Shown here piece after piece: positions 25,178 to 32,021 of a stretch of 64,000 nucleotides of DNA. Source of the stretch: Lentzea sp033794685. Lineage in GTDB: Bacteria; Actinomycetota; Actinomycetes; Mycobacteriales; Pseudonocardiaceae. The notes under the pieces were generated by a model. The model saw nothing but the letters and a program-made list of their open reading frames with translations. It was not told the origin of the DNA and did no database searches. The position numbers and the translations under genes were made by a program. How positions within the stretch are numbered: position 1 is the first letter of the stretch; the number at the start of each line of letters is the position of its first letter. Location of the stretch: assembly GCA_033794685.1 (NCBI GenBank), contig JARAYZ010000001.1; one strand, 5' to 3'.

Positions 25178-25321
25178 GGCGGTGGGGTCCCATCACGAGT
25201 CGCGCCATAGCTCTTGCTGCATGCCTGGAGGGGTGTCAAACCGCCACGCTTTTCGGCGGTTTGACACCCCTCCAGGCATGTGGCCCGCTCTTGGTGTGAC
25301 TCGTGATGGGACCCCACCGCC
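25178..25321. repeat. Nested inverted repeat (cruciform-capable)
   Basis: Outer arms of 24 bp are perfectly complementary (25178-25201 and 25298-25321). Inner arms of 26 bp are perfect (25220-25245 and 25255-25280) around a 9-nt loop ACGCTTTTC. The unpaired 18- and 17-nt segments between the arms contain a direct repeat, GCTCTTGCTG (25210) and GCTCTTGGTG (25287). There is no transposase or target duplication. Confidence 0.85.
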
Positions 25322-25417
25322 AACGCAACCAAACTAAGCAACAGGCAGCCGCCCAACGCAACAGGCGTGCCATCAACCCGCTCATGGCGCGGGCCCCCTG
25401 ATCAGATTGCCGGGGGT

Positions 25418-25436
25418 CTGGGGGCAGCGCCCCCAG
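25418..25436. terminator. Short GC hairpin in repeat region
   Basis: CTGGGGGC, AGC loop, GCCCCCAG. This is a terminator-like element of a type that is frequent between actinomycete genes; no T tract follows, and no gene end is near. Confidence 0.4.
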
Positions 25437-25470
25437 GGGAAGCACCCAGCAGCGACCCGCCACTCGCTAG

Positions 25471-25623
25471 GTGACCACCCGCAAGGTCGCGGAGCGCAAG
25501 GCGGACCACCCGCAAAGTCGCGGAGCGCAAGGTGACCCTCGCCAGGTCAGCGGACCGCAAGGGCGACCACCCGCAGAGTCGCAGATCGCAAGGTGCCCAC
25601 GGGACAAGGTCGCGGACCACAAG
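25471..25623. repeat. Five tandem 30-31-bp degenerate repeats
   Basis: Units begin at 25471, 25501, 25532, 25562 and 25593 and share the form GYGACCACCCGCAA, GTCGCGGA and a closing CGCAAG. Unit lengths are 30, 31, 30, 31 and 31 bp with no spacers, so this is not a CRISPR array. Conservation falls from the first two units to the last. Confidence 0.8.
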
Positions 25624-25735
25624 CCAACACCCCACCCGGCCAACAGACCGCAAACATGACCACCAACCGCACCCCCTCCAACCGCACCCCCGGTGTCCTC
25701 CACCACCACAACCCTGCACGTCACCACCAGCGAGA

Positions 25736-25741
25736 TATCCT
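25736..25741 (+). promoter_or_regulatory. -10 element for leaderless small membrane protein and nitrobindin-like gene
   Basis: TATCCT ends 7 nt before GTG 25749. Transcription from here would cover the 32-codon ORF and the gene overlapping it. Confidence 0.55.
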
Positions 25742-25748
25742 CTCCACC

Positions 25749-25847
25749 GTGGAACACATCTTCACCGGACTCCTGGTGCTAGTGACGATCGCCGTGACGT
25801 GGTTCGCCGGCTACGTCGTCTACCGCCTCTACTCCGACCAGCGATGA
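25749..25847 (+). CDS. 32-aa single-helix membrane peptide
   Basis: The predicted peptide starts at GTG 25749 and is one transmembrane helix (FTGLLVLVTIAVTWFAGYVVY) with a short basic tail (RLYSDQR). Support comes from a leaderless promoter placed exactly for this start and from its stop overlapping the ATG of the nitrobindin-like gene (ATGA), which suggests coupled translation. It has no known homologue that I can name; the frame is open further upstream into repeat-derived sequence, which I do not regard as coding. Confidence 0.55.
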   Translation: MEHIFTGLLVLVTIAVTWFAGYVVYRLYSDQR

Positions 25848-26455
25848 GCAGCGGCGACGAGGCCATCCGCCTGGCCGAGGAACGGGCAGCCGCCACCAAG
25901 GCGCGCAACCTCCCGCAGTTCGACGACATGCCCGTCCCGGGTGACACGGCGAACCTGCGCGAGGGCGCGAACCTGAACGACGCACTCCTGGGCGTGCTGC
26001 CGCTCGTGGGCGTCTGGCGTGGCGAGGGCGAGATCGTCTACCCGACGATCGACGGCCCGTTCCGCTTCGGCCAGCAGATCACCTTCGCTCACGACGGTCG
26101 TCCGTTCCTCGTGTACGAGGCGCGGTCGTGGCTGCTCAACGAGGCGGGCGAGGTCATTCGTCCGGCGGCTCGGGAGCAGGGCTTCTGGCGGCCGCAGGAA
26201 GACGACACGATCGAGCTCCTGCTGACGCACAACACGGGCATCGTCGAGCTGTACTACGGCAAGGTGCGCACCCAGACGTCCTGGGAGTTCGAGACGGACG
26301 CGGTCATCCGCTCCGCCACGGCCAAGGACGTCAAGGCCTCGCAGCGCCTGTACGGCGTGGTGAACGGCGACCTCGCGTACGTCGAGGAGCGCGCCATGAT
26401 GGGCCAGGAGATGCAGCCGCACGCGTCGGCGCACCTCAAGCGCATCGTCGGCTAG
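25844..26455 (+). CDS. Nitrobindin-like FABP-family protein (DUF1794)
   Basis: The 203-aa protein has an N-terminal helical extension of about 45 residues, then a 10-stranded beta barrel with the nitrobindin landmarks LLGVLPLVGVWRGEGEI, RPFLVYEARSWL, REQGFWRPQ and a C-terminal PHASAHLKRI that supplies the proximal His for heme. Nitrobindins bind ferric heme and isomerise or scavenge peroxynitrite; related mycobacterial proteins are described as fatty-acid-binding-like. It follows sseC in the same order as Rv0813c beside Rv0814c. Its stop is 2 bp from the first pxp palindrome. Confidence 0.88.
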   Translation: MSSGDEAIRLAEERAAATKARNLPQFDDMPVPGDTANLREGANLNDALLGVLPLVGVWRGEGEIVYPTIDGPFRFGQQITFAHDGRPFLVYEARSWLLNEAGEVIRPAAREQGFWRPQEDDTIELLLTHNTGIVELYYGKVRTQTSWEFETDAVIRSATAKDVKASQRLYGVVNGDLAYVEERAMMGQEMQPHASAHLKRIVG

Positions 26456-26457
26456 TT

Positions 26458-26634
26458 GGATCGTTGAACGATCCCTCGATCTGGAGTCGCCCGGCTAGCT
26501 GGATTGTTGAACGATCCTTCGATCCTTCGAACCGGAAGCGCGTGGCTCGTTGGATCGTTGGACGATCCGACGAGCCCGACCAGGTCGATTGCGGGATTGT
26601 TGAACGATCTGCGTGTCGGATTGTTCAACAATCC
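26458..26634 (+). promoter_or_regulatory. Five palindromic operators upstream of pxpBC
   Basis: Five 17-bp imperfect palindromes of form GGATYGTTSRACRATCY (Y four times as C, once as T in the last base) lie at 26458-26474, 26501-26517, 26552-26568, 26594-26610 and 26618-26634. The last is closest to a perfect palindrome (GGATTGTTCAACAATCC). They fill the gap between the nitrobindin-like stop and the pxpB -10. The shape suits a GntR-family (FCD) dimer; no such regulator gene is in the window. Confidence 0.75.
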
Positions 26635-26646
26635 AACGATTCCCCG

Positions 26647-26652
26647 TAGCAT
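26647..26652 (+). promoter_or_regulatory. -10 element for leaderless pxpB transcript
   Basis: TAGCAT ends 6 nt before the pxpB ATG at 26659, 12 bp after the last palindrome. A regulator bound there would overlap the -35 region. Confidence 0.6.
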
Positions 26653-26658
26653 GTACCC

Positions 26659-27246
26659 ATGCTTCTGCGGCGTTGCGGAACCGACGCACTCCTGGTCGAG
26701 GTCGACTCCCTGAGCGAGGTCGCGGCCGTCCGCGCAGCCCTCGAACACCTGGACGGCGTCGAGGAACTGGTCCCCGCCGCCCGAACGGTGCTGGTCAAGG
26801 GCGCGCTGACCCAGGTCAGGGAAGTTCTCCGGACGGTCGACCTGACCGGAGCCCCCACCACGCACTCCCGCGAGATCACCATCCCGGTCAGCTACGACGG
26901 CCCGGACCTGGACCTGGTCGCCGAAACAGCCGGCATCACGACAGCCGAAGTCGTCAAGCTCCACACCGACGCCACCTACGAGGTCGCGTTCTGCGGGTTC
27001 GCCCCGGGCTTCGGCTACCTCACCGGCCTCCCCGAGGTCCTCCGGCAACCCAGGCTCGACTCCCCGCGCACGAAGGTCCCGCAGGGCTCCGTCGGCATCG
27101 CGGGCGAGTTCACCGCCGCCTACCCCAGACCGACACCGGGCGGCTGGCGGCTCATCGGCCGGACCGAGATCACGCTGTTCGACGCCAAGGCCGAGACCCC
27201 CGCACTGCTACAGCCGGGCGACCAGGTCAGGTTCGTGGTCGCATGA
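26659..27246 (+). CDS. pxpB: 5-oxoprolinase subunit PxpB (KipI-like)
   Basis: The 195-aa protein is the KipI/PxpB subunit of bacterial 5-oxoprolinase, which opens pyroglutamate to glutamate with ATP. It shows the family pattern: HLDGVEELVPAARTVLV, IPVSYDGPDLDLVA, the core FCGFAPGFGYLTGLP, and SVGIAGEFTAAYPRPTPGGWRLIGRT. It overlaps pxpC (ATGA). The third subunit gene, pxpA (LamB/YcsF family), is not in the window and must lie elsewhere if the enzyme is complete. Confidence 0.92.
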   Translation: MLLRRCGTDALLVEVDSLSEVAAVRAALEHLDGVEELVPAARTVLVKGALTQVREVLRTVDLTGAPTTHSREITIPVSYDGPDLDLVAETAGITTAEVVKLHTDATYEVAFCGFAPGFGYLTGLPEVLRQPRLDSPRTKVPQGSVGIAGEFTAAYPRPTPGGWRLIGRTEITLFDAKAETPALLQPGDQVRFVVA

Positions 27247-28094
27247 GTCGCAAGATCACGATCATCAGGACCGGCCCGCAGGCACTGGTCCAGGACCTCG
27301 GCCGCCCCGGCAACGCCCACCTGGGCGTGCCCCCGTCCGGCGCACTGGACCAGCACTCCCTCAAGCTCGCCAACCGCCTGGTGGGCAACGCCGAGGGTGC
27401 GGCCGGGCTGGAACTCCTGCTCGGCGGCCTCCGGATCAGCGCCGGCACGAGCTGCACGGTCGCCGTCACCGGGCCGTCCGTCGAGGTCCGCGTCAACGGC
27501 AGGCTCGCCGACTCGCACCACCCGATCCACCTCGACCAGGGCGACACCCTCGAGATCGGCACCCCGGACACCGGGCTGCGCACCTACCTCGCGATCTCCG
27601 GCGGCGTCGACGTGCCACCGGAGCTCGGCAGCCGCTCCACCGACCTGCTCTCCGGAATCGGTCCAGAACCCTTGCAGGACAACGACGTCCTGCATCTTGG
27701 GACGCCTGGACTGCCCGAAGGTGCCGATGTCGTGCCACCGCACGACGCGCTGCAAACGTTGGTCATCCCGATCAGGCTCGGGCCGCGCGACGACTGGTTC
27801 GACGAGGCGGAAACCCAGCTGCGGCAAGGCAAGTGGACGGTGTCGGACCGCAGCAACCGGGTGGGCGCGCGTCTGCAGGGCACGAAGCTGAATCGTCGTG
27901 ACGGGGAGATTCCCAGCGAAGGGATGATCACCGGCGCGGTCCAGGTGCCGCCGGACGGGCAGCCCGTGGTGTTCCTCAACGATCATCCGACCACCGGCGG
28001 TTACCCCGTGATCGGCGTGGTGGACAACGATTTCCTCGGAGCGATCGGACAGGCGCGCCCCGGCACGGAGGTCAGGTTCCGTCCGATCGACTGA
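27243..28094 (+). CDS. pxpC: 5-oxoprolinase subunit PxpC (KipA-like carboxyltransferase family)
   Basis: The 283-aa protein is the biotin-dependent carboxyltransferase-like subunit PxpC. Landmarks are TIIRTGPQALVQDLGRPG, GVPPSGALDQHSLKLANRLVGN, the PIRLGPRDDWF strand and NDHPTTGGYPVIGVV near the end. With PxpB it forms the B/C part of 5-oxoprolinase. The ATG overlaps the pxpB stop. The 3' end is followed by the chitinase promoter. Confidence 0.92.
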   Translation: MSRKITIIRTGPQALVQDLGRPGNAHLGVPPSGALDQHSLKLANRLVGNAEGAAGLELLLGGLRISAGTSCTVAVTGPSVEVRVNGRLADSHHPIHLDQGDTLEIGTPDTGLRTYLAISGGVDVPPELGSRSTDLLSGIGPEPLQDNDVLHLGTPGLPEGADVVPPHDALQTLVIPIRLGPRDDWFDEAETQLRQGKWTVSDRSNRVGARLQGTKLNRRDGEIPSEGMITGAVQVPPDGQPVVFLNDHPTTGGYPVIGVVDNDFLGAIGQARPGTEVRFRPID

Positions 28095-28105
28095 AGACAG
28101 CGTCG

Positions 28106-28135
28106 TTGACGAGAGTGGTCCAGACCAAATACCGT
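28106..28135 (+). promoter_or_regulatory. Chitinase promoter with DasR-type dre operator
   Basis: TTGACG (28106-28111) and TACCGT (28130-28135) are separated by 18 nt. Within that spacer the palindrome AGTGGTCCAGACCAAA (28114-28129) matches 13 of 16 positions of the DasR consensus ASTGGTCTAGACCAST. Binding would block the promoter, as known for Streptomyces chitinase genes controlled by N-acetylglucosamine through DasR. Confidence 0.75.
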
Positions 28136-28178
28136 AACTGCCAGCCGCCGCGGAATCTCTACCAAACTGGAGTTCCGC

Positions 28179-30713
28179 ATGCGCCGGATCCCTGCCCTGT
28201 TAGCAAGTCTGGTAGCACTCCTAGCCTTGGCGGTCCCTGCACAGGCCGCCACGGGCATCACCGCGACCTTCTCCCGCACCGGCACCACCGGCAAGTTCGT
28301 CGTCGCCAACGCGAGCACCACCGCGCTCAACGGGTGGTCGGTCAAGTTCGACCTGCCCGCCGGCGTCACGGCGAGCAGTCCGCAGAACGCGACGATCGCC
28401 CAGAACGGCACGCGAGTGACGCTCACTCCGGCCTTCTACATCAACAACCTTCCCGCCGGACGCAACACCGAGCCCTACAGTCCGACGTTCACGCTGAGCG
28501 CTGCGGCCGACCCCACCGGCTGCAAGATCAACAACATGGAGTGCGACGGCAGCGGCACAGCACCACCGGCGCCGACCGGACTGACCGCCGACTACTCGGT
28601 CGCCGCAGGCACGGCGAAGTTCATCGTCCGCAACCACGGGACCGCCGCCGTCAGCGACTGGTCCATCTCCTTCACGCTGCCCAACGGCGTGACGGTCGGC
28701 AACGGCCAGAACGGCACGGTCAGCCAGAGCGGCAACCAGGTCACCGTCACCCCGATCTACTACAACAAGACCATCAACGCGGGCGCCAGCACCGAGCCCT
28801 ACAGCCCGACGTTCTCCATCAGCTCGAACGTCGACCCGGTGACGTGCCGCGTCAACAACGCCAACTGCGACGGCAGCGCCGACACACCACCAAGTGTCCC
28901 AACGGGTCTCACGAGTCCGAGCAAGACCACGCGCACGGTGAGTTTGCAGTGGAACGCGTCCACGCCGGGTTCGTTGCCGGTCGCGAGCTACGACGTCTAC
29001 AACGGCTCCACCGTCGTCGGCACCTCCACCACGACGTCCACGATCGTCACCGGCCTGAACCCGAACACCGCGTACTCCTTCACGGTGCGGGCGAAGGACA
29101 CCAAGGGCGCACAAAGCGGACCCAGCGCCGCCGTCAACGTCACCACCAACAACCCCGCCAACGACACCACGCCACCGACCGCGCCAGCCAACCTGCGTGC
29201 GACGGCCAAGGACGCGGGCAGCATCACGCTGGCGTGGAACGCCTCCACGGACAACAGCGGGATCGCGAACTACGACATCTATGTGGGTTCGACCGTGAAG
29301 ACGACGGTCGCGAGCACCACCGCGGTGATCACCGGCCTCGCGCCGTCCACGAGCTACACCTTCACCGTCAAGGCGAGGGACCTCTACGACAACGTCTCCG
29401 CCGCGAGCAACGCGCTCACTGAGCGCACCAACGACATCGTCGGTGGCTACGCCCGTGTCGGGTACTTCGTGCAGTGGGGCATCTACGGACGCCAGTACTT
29501 CGTGAAGGACATGGACGCCGCGAAGATGACGCACGTCAACTACGCGTTCGGCAACATCGACCCCGTCAACCTGACGTGTCTGCACGGCGTCACGAAGGGC
29601 ACGAGCCCGAACCCGCAGGACCCGAACCAGGGTGACGGCGCGGGGGACGCGGAAGCCGACTACAGCAGGCCGATGAGCGCCGCGCAGTCCGTCGACGGCG
29701 TCGCGGACAGCGGCTGGGAACCGTTGCGCGGCAACTACAACCAGCTCAAGAAGCTCAAGGCGAAGCACCCGAACCTCAAGGTGCTGATCTCACTCGGCGG
29801 TTGGACGTACTCCAAGTACTTCTCGGACGTCGCGGCGACGGACGCGGCACGCAAGAAGTTCGTCTCGTCCTGCATCGACGTCTACATCAAGGGCAACCTG
29901 CCCGTGTACAACGGCGCGGGCGGTCCCGGCAGCGCGGCGGGCATCTTCGACGGCATCGACCTCGACTGGGAGTGGCCGGGCGCGGAAGGCCACGCGGGCA
30001 ACCACTTCGGGCCGCAGGACAAGGTCAACAACACCCTGCTGATCGAGGAGTTCCGCCGGCAGTTCGACGCGCTGAGCACCACCACCGGCAAGCGCTACCA
30101 GCTCACCGCGTTCACCCCGGCCGACCCCGGCAAGATCGAGGCGGGCTGGGAGCTCGGCCGCGTCGCGCAGTCGATGGACATCTTCAACGTCCAGGGCTAC
30201 GACTTCCACGGCTCCGGCAGCGACAACTCGTGGGAGCCCAACCGCACCGGCCACCAGGGCAACCTCTACCCGGACCCGGACGACCCGTACACGACCAAGT
30301 TCAGCGTCGAGAGCACCGTGCAGGCCTACCTCGACGCGGGAGTGCCGTCGCGCAAGATCACGCTCGGGCTCGCGTTCTACGGCCGTGGCTGGCAGAACGT
30401 GGCCAACGGCGGCAAGAACGGTGAGTGGCAGACAGCGGGAGGTGCGGCTCCCGGCCAGTTCCCGGAGGAGTCGGGCACGCGCGGGTACGCCAACCTCGTC
30501 GCCTCGGTGCCGAACTGCACCGTCTTCCACGACGAGGTGGCGGTGGCGACGTCCTGCTACACCGGCAACCAGTGGTGGACCTTCGACGACGTGTGGTCGA
30601 TCCAGAAGAAGACCGCGTGGCTGAAGTCGAAGAACCTGCTGGGCGCGATGTTCTGGGAGATGTCCGGTGACCGCGGCCCGTTGATGGCCGCGGTCGACGC
30701 CGGACTCAGGTGA
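28179..30713 (+). CDS. Secreted GH18 chitinase with two CBM2-like and two FN3 modules
   Basis: The 844-aa secreted enzyme has a Sec signal peptide (cleavage after AQA near residue 24). Two CBM2-like beta-sandwich modules follow (about 25-125 and 130-225, each with an NGWS/SDWS strand and paired cysteines), then two fibronectin type III modules (about 235-325 and 335-425) and a C-terminal GH18 domain (430-844). The catalytic motif DGIDLDWEW has the acid Glu near residue 598; SLGGWTYSKYF and the Trp in AMFWEMSG are conserved. It should hydrolyse chitin outside the cell. GGAG precedes the ATG. It converges on pabC with 3 bp between stops. Confidence 0.95.
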   Translation: MRRIPALLASLVALLALAVPAQAATGITATFSRTGTTGKFVVANASTTALNGWSVKFDLPAGVTASSPQNATIAQNGTRVTLTPAFYINNLPAGRNTEPYSPTFTLSAAADPTGCKINNMECDGSGTAPPAPTGLTADYSVAAGTAKFIVRNHGTAAVSDWSISFTLPNGVTVGNGQNGTVSQSGNQVTVTPIYYNKTINAGASTEPYSPTFSISSNVDPVTCRVNNANCDGSADTPPSVPTGLTSPSKTTRTVSLQWNASTPGSLPVASYDVYNGSTVVGTSTTTSTIVTGLNPNTAYSFTVRAKDTKGAQSGPSAAVNVTTNNPANDTTPPTAPANLRATAKDAGSITLAWNASTDNSGIANYDIYVGSTVKTTVASTTAVITGLAPSTSYTFTVKARDLYDNVSAASNALTERTNDIVGGYARVGYFVQWGIYGRQYFVKDMDAAKMTHVNYAFGNIDPVNLTCLHGVTKGTSPNPQDPNQGDGAGDAEADYSRPMSAAQSVDGVADSGWEPLRGNYNQLKKLKAKHPNLKVLISLGGWTYSKYFSDVAATDAARKKFVSSCIDVYIKGNLPVYNGAGGPGSAAGIFDGIDLDWEWPGAEGHAGNHFGPQDKVNNTLLIEEFRRQFDALSTTTGKRYQLTAFTPADPGKIEAGWELGRVAQSMDIFNVQGYDFHGSGSDNSWEPNRTGHQGNLYPDPDDPYTTKFSVESTVQAYLDAGVPSRKITLGLAFYGRGWQNVANGGKNGEWQTAGGAAPGQFPEESGTRGYANLVASVPNCTVFHDEVAVATSCYTGNQWWTFDDVWSIQKKTAWLKSKNLLGAMFWEMSGDRGPLMAAVDAGLR

Positions 30714-30716
30714 GGA

Positions 30717-31559
30717 TCAGTACTCCGACTCGTACAGGCCCTGCAGCTCGGTCAGCAGGGCCGACGAGTCGGGCAGCTGCTTGCCGTCCAGCACCGTCAC
30801 CCGCGTGATCTTGCGGACGCTGGAGCAGAGGAACACGCCCTCGGCGTCGTAGAGCTCGCCGGTCTGGATCGGCTCCACGAGCACGGTCCAGCCGGCGCGC
30901 TCGGCGGCGCGGAACAACGCGTACTGCGTGGTGCCGGGCAGGATGCCGAGCTTCGACGGAGGCGTCACCAGGGTCCTGCCGCGCACCAGGATCAGCGTCG
31001 AGGTCGGGCCTTCGAGCACCGAGCCGTCCGACGTCGTGAAGACGACCTCGGCGGCACCGCGGCGCTCGGCCTCGCGCAGCGCGGCCATGTTGATCGCGTA
31101 CGACAGCGACTTGGCGCCCAGCAGCAGCCACGGCGCGCGGTCGGCCAGATCGGCGTCGATGCCCCGGTCGAGCGTCACCGCGGACAGGCCCTCGGCGCGC
31201 TGCTTGAGCACCTTCGCGCCGATCTCCATGCCGAGCGCGAACCCGGTGGGCGTGCCGTCGCCGCCCTCGACACCGCGCGTGTAGATGAGCTTGAGGGCGA
31301 ACTCCTGGCCGCCGGCCCAGTTGCCGATGACGAGCTCGACCGCGCGCTCGAACTCCGCACGGGGAGGGGGCGCCATGTCGAGCATGGCCGCGGACCGGTC
31401 GAGCCGGTCGAGGTGGGGCGTGAGTTCGCGGGGCTTCCCGTCGACCACGAGGATCGTTTCGAACACGCCGTCACCGCGCATGAGTCCCAGGTCCTCGACG
31501 CGGATCTGCGGCGAGTCGGGGTCAGCGAGGGTTCCGTCGAGCAGTGCCAGCACGCGCAT
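30717..31559 (-). CDS. pabC: Aminodeoxychorismate lyase / class IV aminotransferase
   Basis: The 280-aa PLP enzyme is a fold type IV protein of the aminodeoxychorismate lyase type, which releases p-aminobenzoate for folate. Landmarks are the start RVLALLDG, DLGLMRGDGVFETILV, the Schiff-base Lys in LLLGAKSLSYAINM, the phosphate cup EGPTSTLILV and GILPGTTQ. A branched-chain or D-amino-acid aminotransferase role is the alternative; the GDGVFET and genome position (Rv0812-like) favour PabC. The start is ATG 31559, 7 nt after a minus-strand TAGGCT. The longer frame up to 31964 covers nur in antisense and is not used. Confidence 0.88.
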   Translation of the reverse strand: MRVLALLDGTLADPDSPQIRVEDLGLMRGDGVFETILVVDGKPRELTPHLDRLDRSAAMLDMAPPPRAEFERAVELVIGNWAGGQEFALKLIYTRGVEGGDGTPTGFALGMEIGAKVLKQRAEGLSAVTLDRGIDADLADRAPWLLLGAKSLSYAINMAALREAERRGAAEVVFTTSDGSVLEGPTSTLILVRGRTLVTPPSKLGILPGTTQYALFRAAERAGWTVLVEPIQTGELYDAEGVFLCSSVRKITRVTVLDGKQLPDSSALLTELQGLYESEY

Positions 31560-31566
31560 GTGAGCG

Positions 31567-31579
31567 AGCCTACTAACAT
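31567..31579. promoter_or_regulatory. Back-to-back -10 elements of pabC and nur
   Basis: On the minus strand TAGGCT (31572-31567) lies 7 nt before the pabC ATG at 31559. On the plus strand TAACAT (31574-31579) lies 7 nt before the nur GTG at 31587. The two hexamers are separated by a single base, so both genes are predicted to be leaderless and share one 27-bp gap. Confidence 0.65.
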
Positions 31580-31586
31580 CAGTGAT

Positions 31587-32021
31587 GTGGAGACCGCAAG
31601 AGGCCTGCGCAAAACGCTGCACGACCGCGGTATGCGAATGACGCCGCAGCGTCAGCTCGTGCTGGACGCGGTCAGGTCGCTGGAACACGCGACACCCGAG
31701 CAGATCTGTCAGCGCGTCCAGGAGACGGCGCCGACGGTCAACATCACCACGATCTACCGGACGCTCGATCTTCTCGACCGGCTCGGACTGGTTCGGCACA
31801 CGCACCTTGGCCACGGTGCGCCGAGCTACTCGGTCGACGATCACCAGCACGTGCACCTCGTGTGCCACGTGTGCGGCTCGATCCAGGAAATCCCGTGTGA
31901 GCTTCTCGACCCGTTGGTCGGAACATTGCGGGAGCGCGACGGGTTCGAACTTGATGCAAGCCATCTCGCGCTGTCCGGCACGTGCCGAGACTGTTTGAAG
32001 CAGGAGCAGGAGACCGAGTGA
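31587..32021 (+). CDS. nur: Fur-family metalloregulator, Nur-type
   Basis: The 144-aa repressor has the Fur winged helix (RMTPQRQLVLDAVRSLEHATPEQI, then TVNITTIYRTLDLLDRLGLV) and the C-terminal dimerisation domain with metal ligands HTHLGHGAPSY, DDHQHVHLVC and a CHVC plus CRDC pair for structural zinc. The HLGHGAPSY and HQHVHLVC blocks are closer to the nickel regulator Nur of Streptomyces than to iron Fur or Zur, and in Streptomyces nur also neighbours a YgfZ gene. GTG 31587 fits the leaderless promoter. The metal is inferred. Confidence 0.85.
   Translation: METARGLRKTLHDRGMRMTPQRQLVLDAVRSLEHATPEQICQRVQETAPTVNITTIYRTLDLLDRLGLVRHTHLGHGAPSYSVDDHQHVHLVCHVCGSIQEIPCELLDPLVGTLRERDGFELDASHLALSGTCRDCLKQEQETE

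Larger units (their letters stand above)
25111..25748. other. Gene-free 640-bp repeat region
   Basis: No convincing gene is seen. The stretch contains a 144-bp nested inverted repeat, a separate 19-nt hairpin and five tandem 30-31-bp units, followed by an A/C-rich segment that leads into a leaderless promoter. Codon-like open frames on both strands here look like by-products of the repeats. Confidence 0.6.

Noticed and set aside
25178..25321. Insertion sequence
   Set aside because: The inverted repeat has no transposase ORF between the arms and no flanking target duplication was seen.
25471..25623. Possible CRISPR array
   Set aside because: Units are directly abutting without unique spacers and no cas gene is present.
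25402..25719. Minus-strand frame that looks like a short pentapeptide-repeat protein
   Set aside because: The 10-residue period comes from the 30-31-bp DNA repeat; unit lengths alternate between 30 and 31 bp and there is no ribosome-binding site or promoter.
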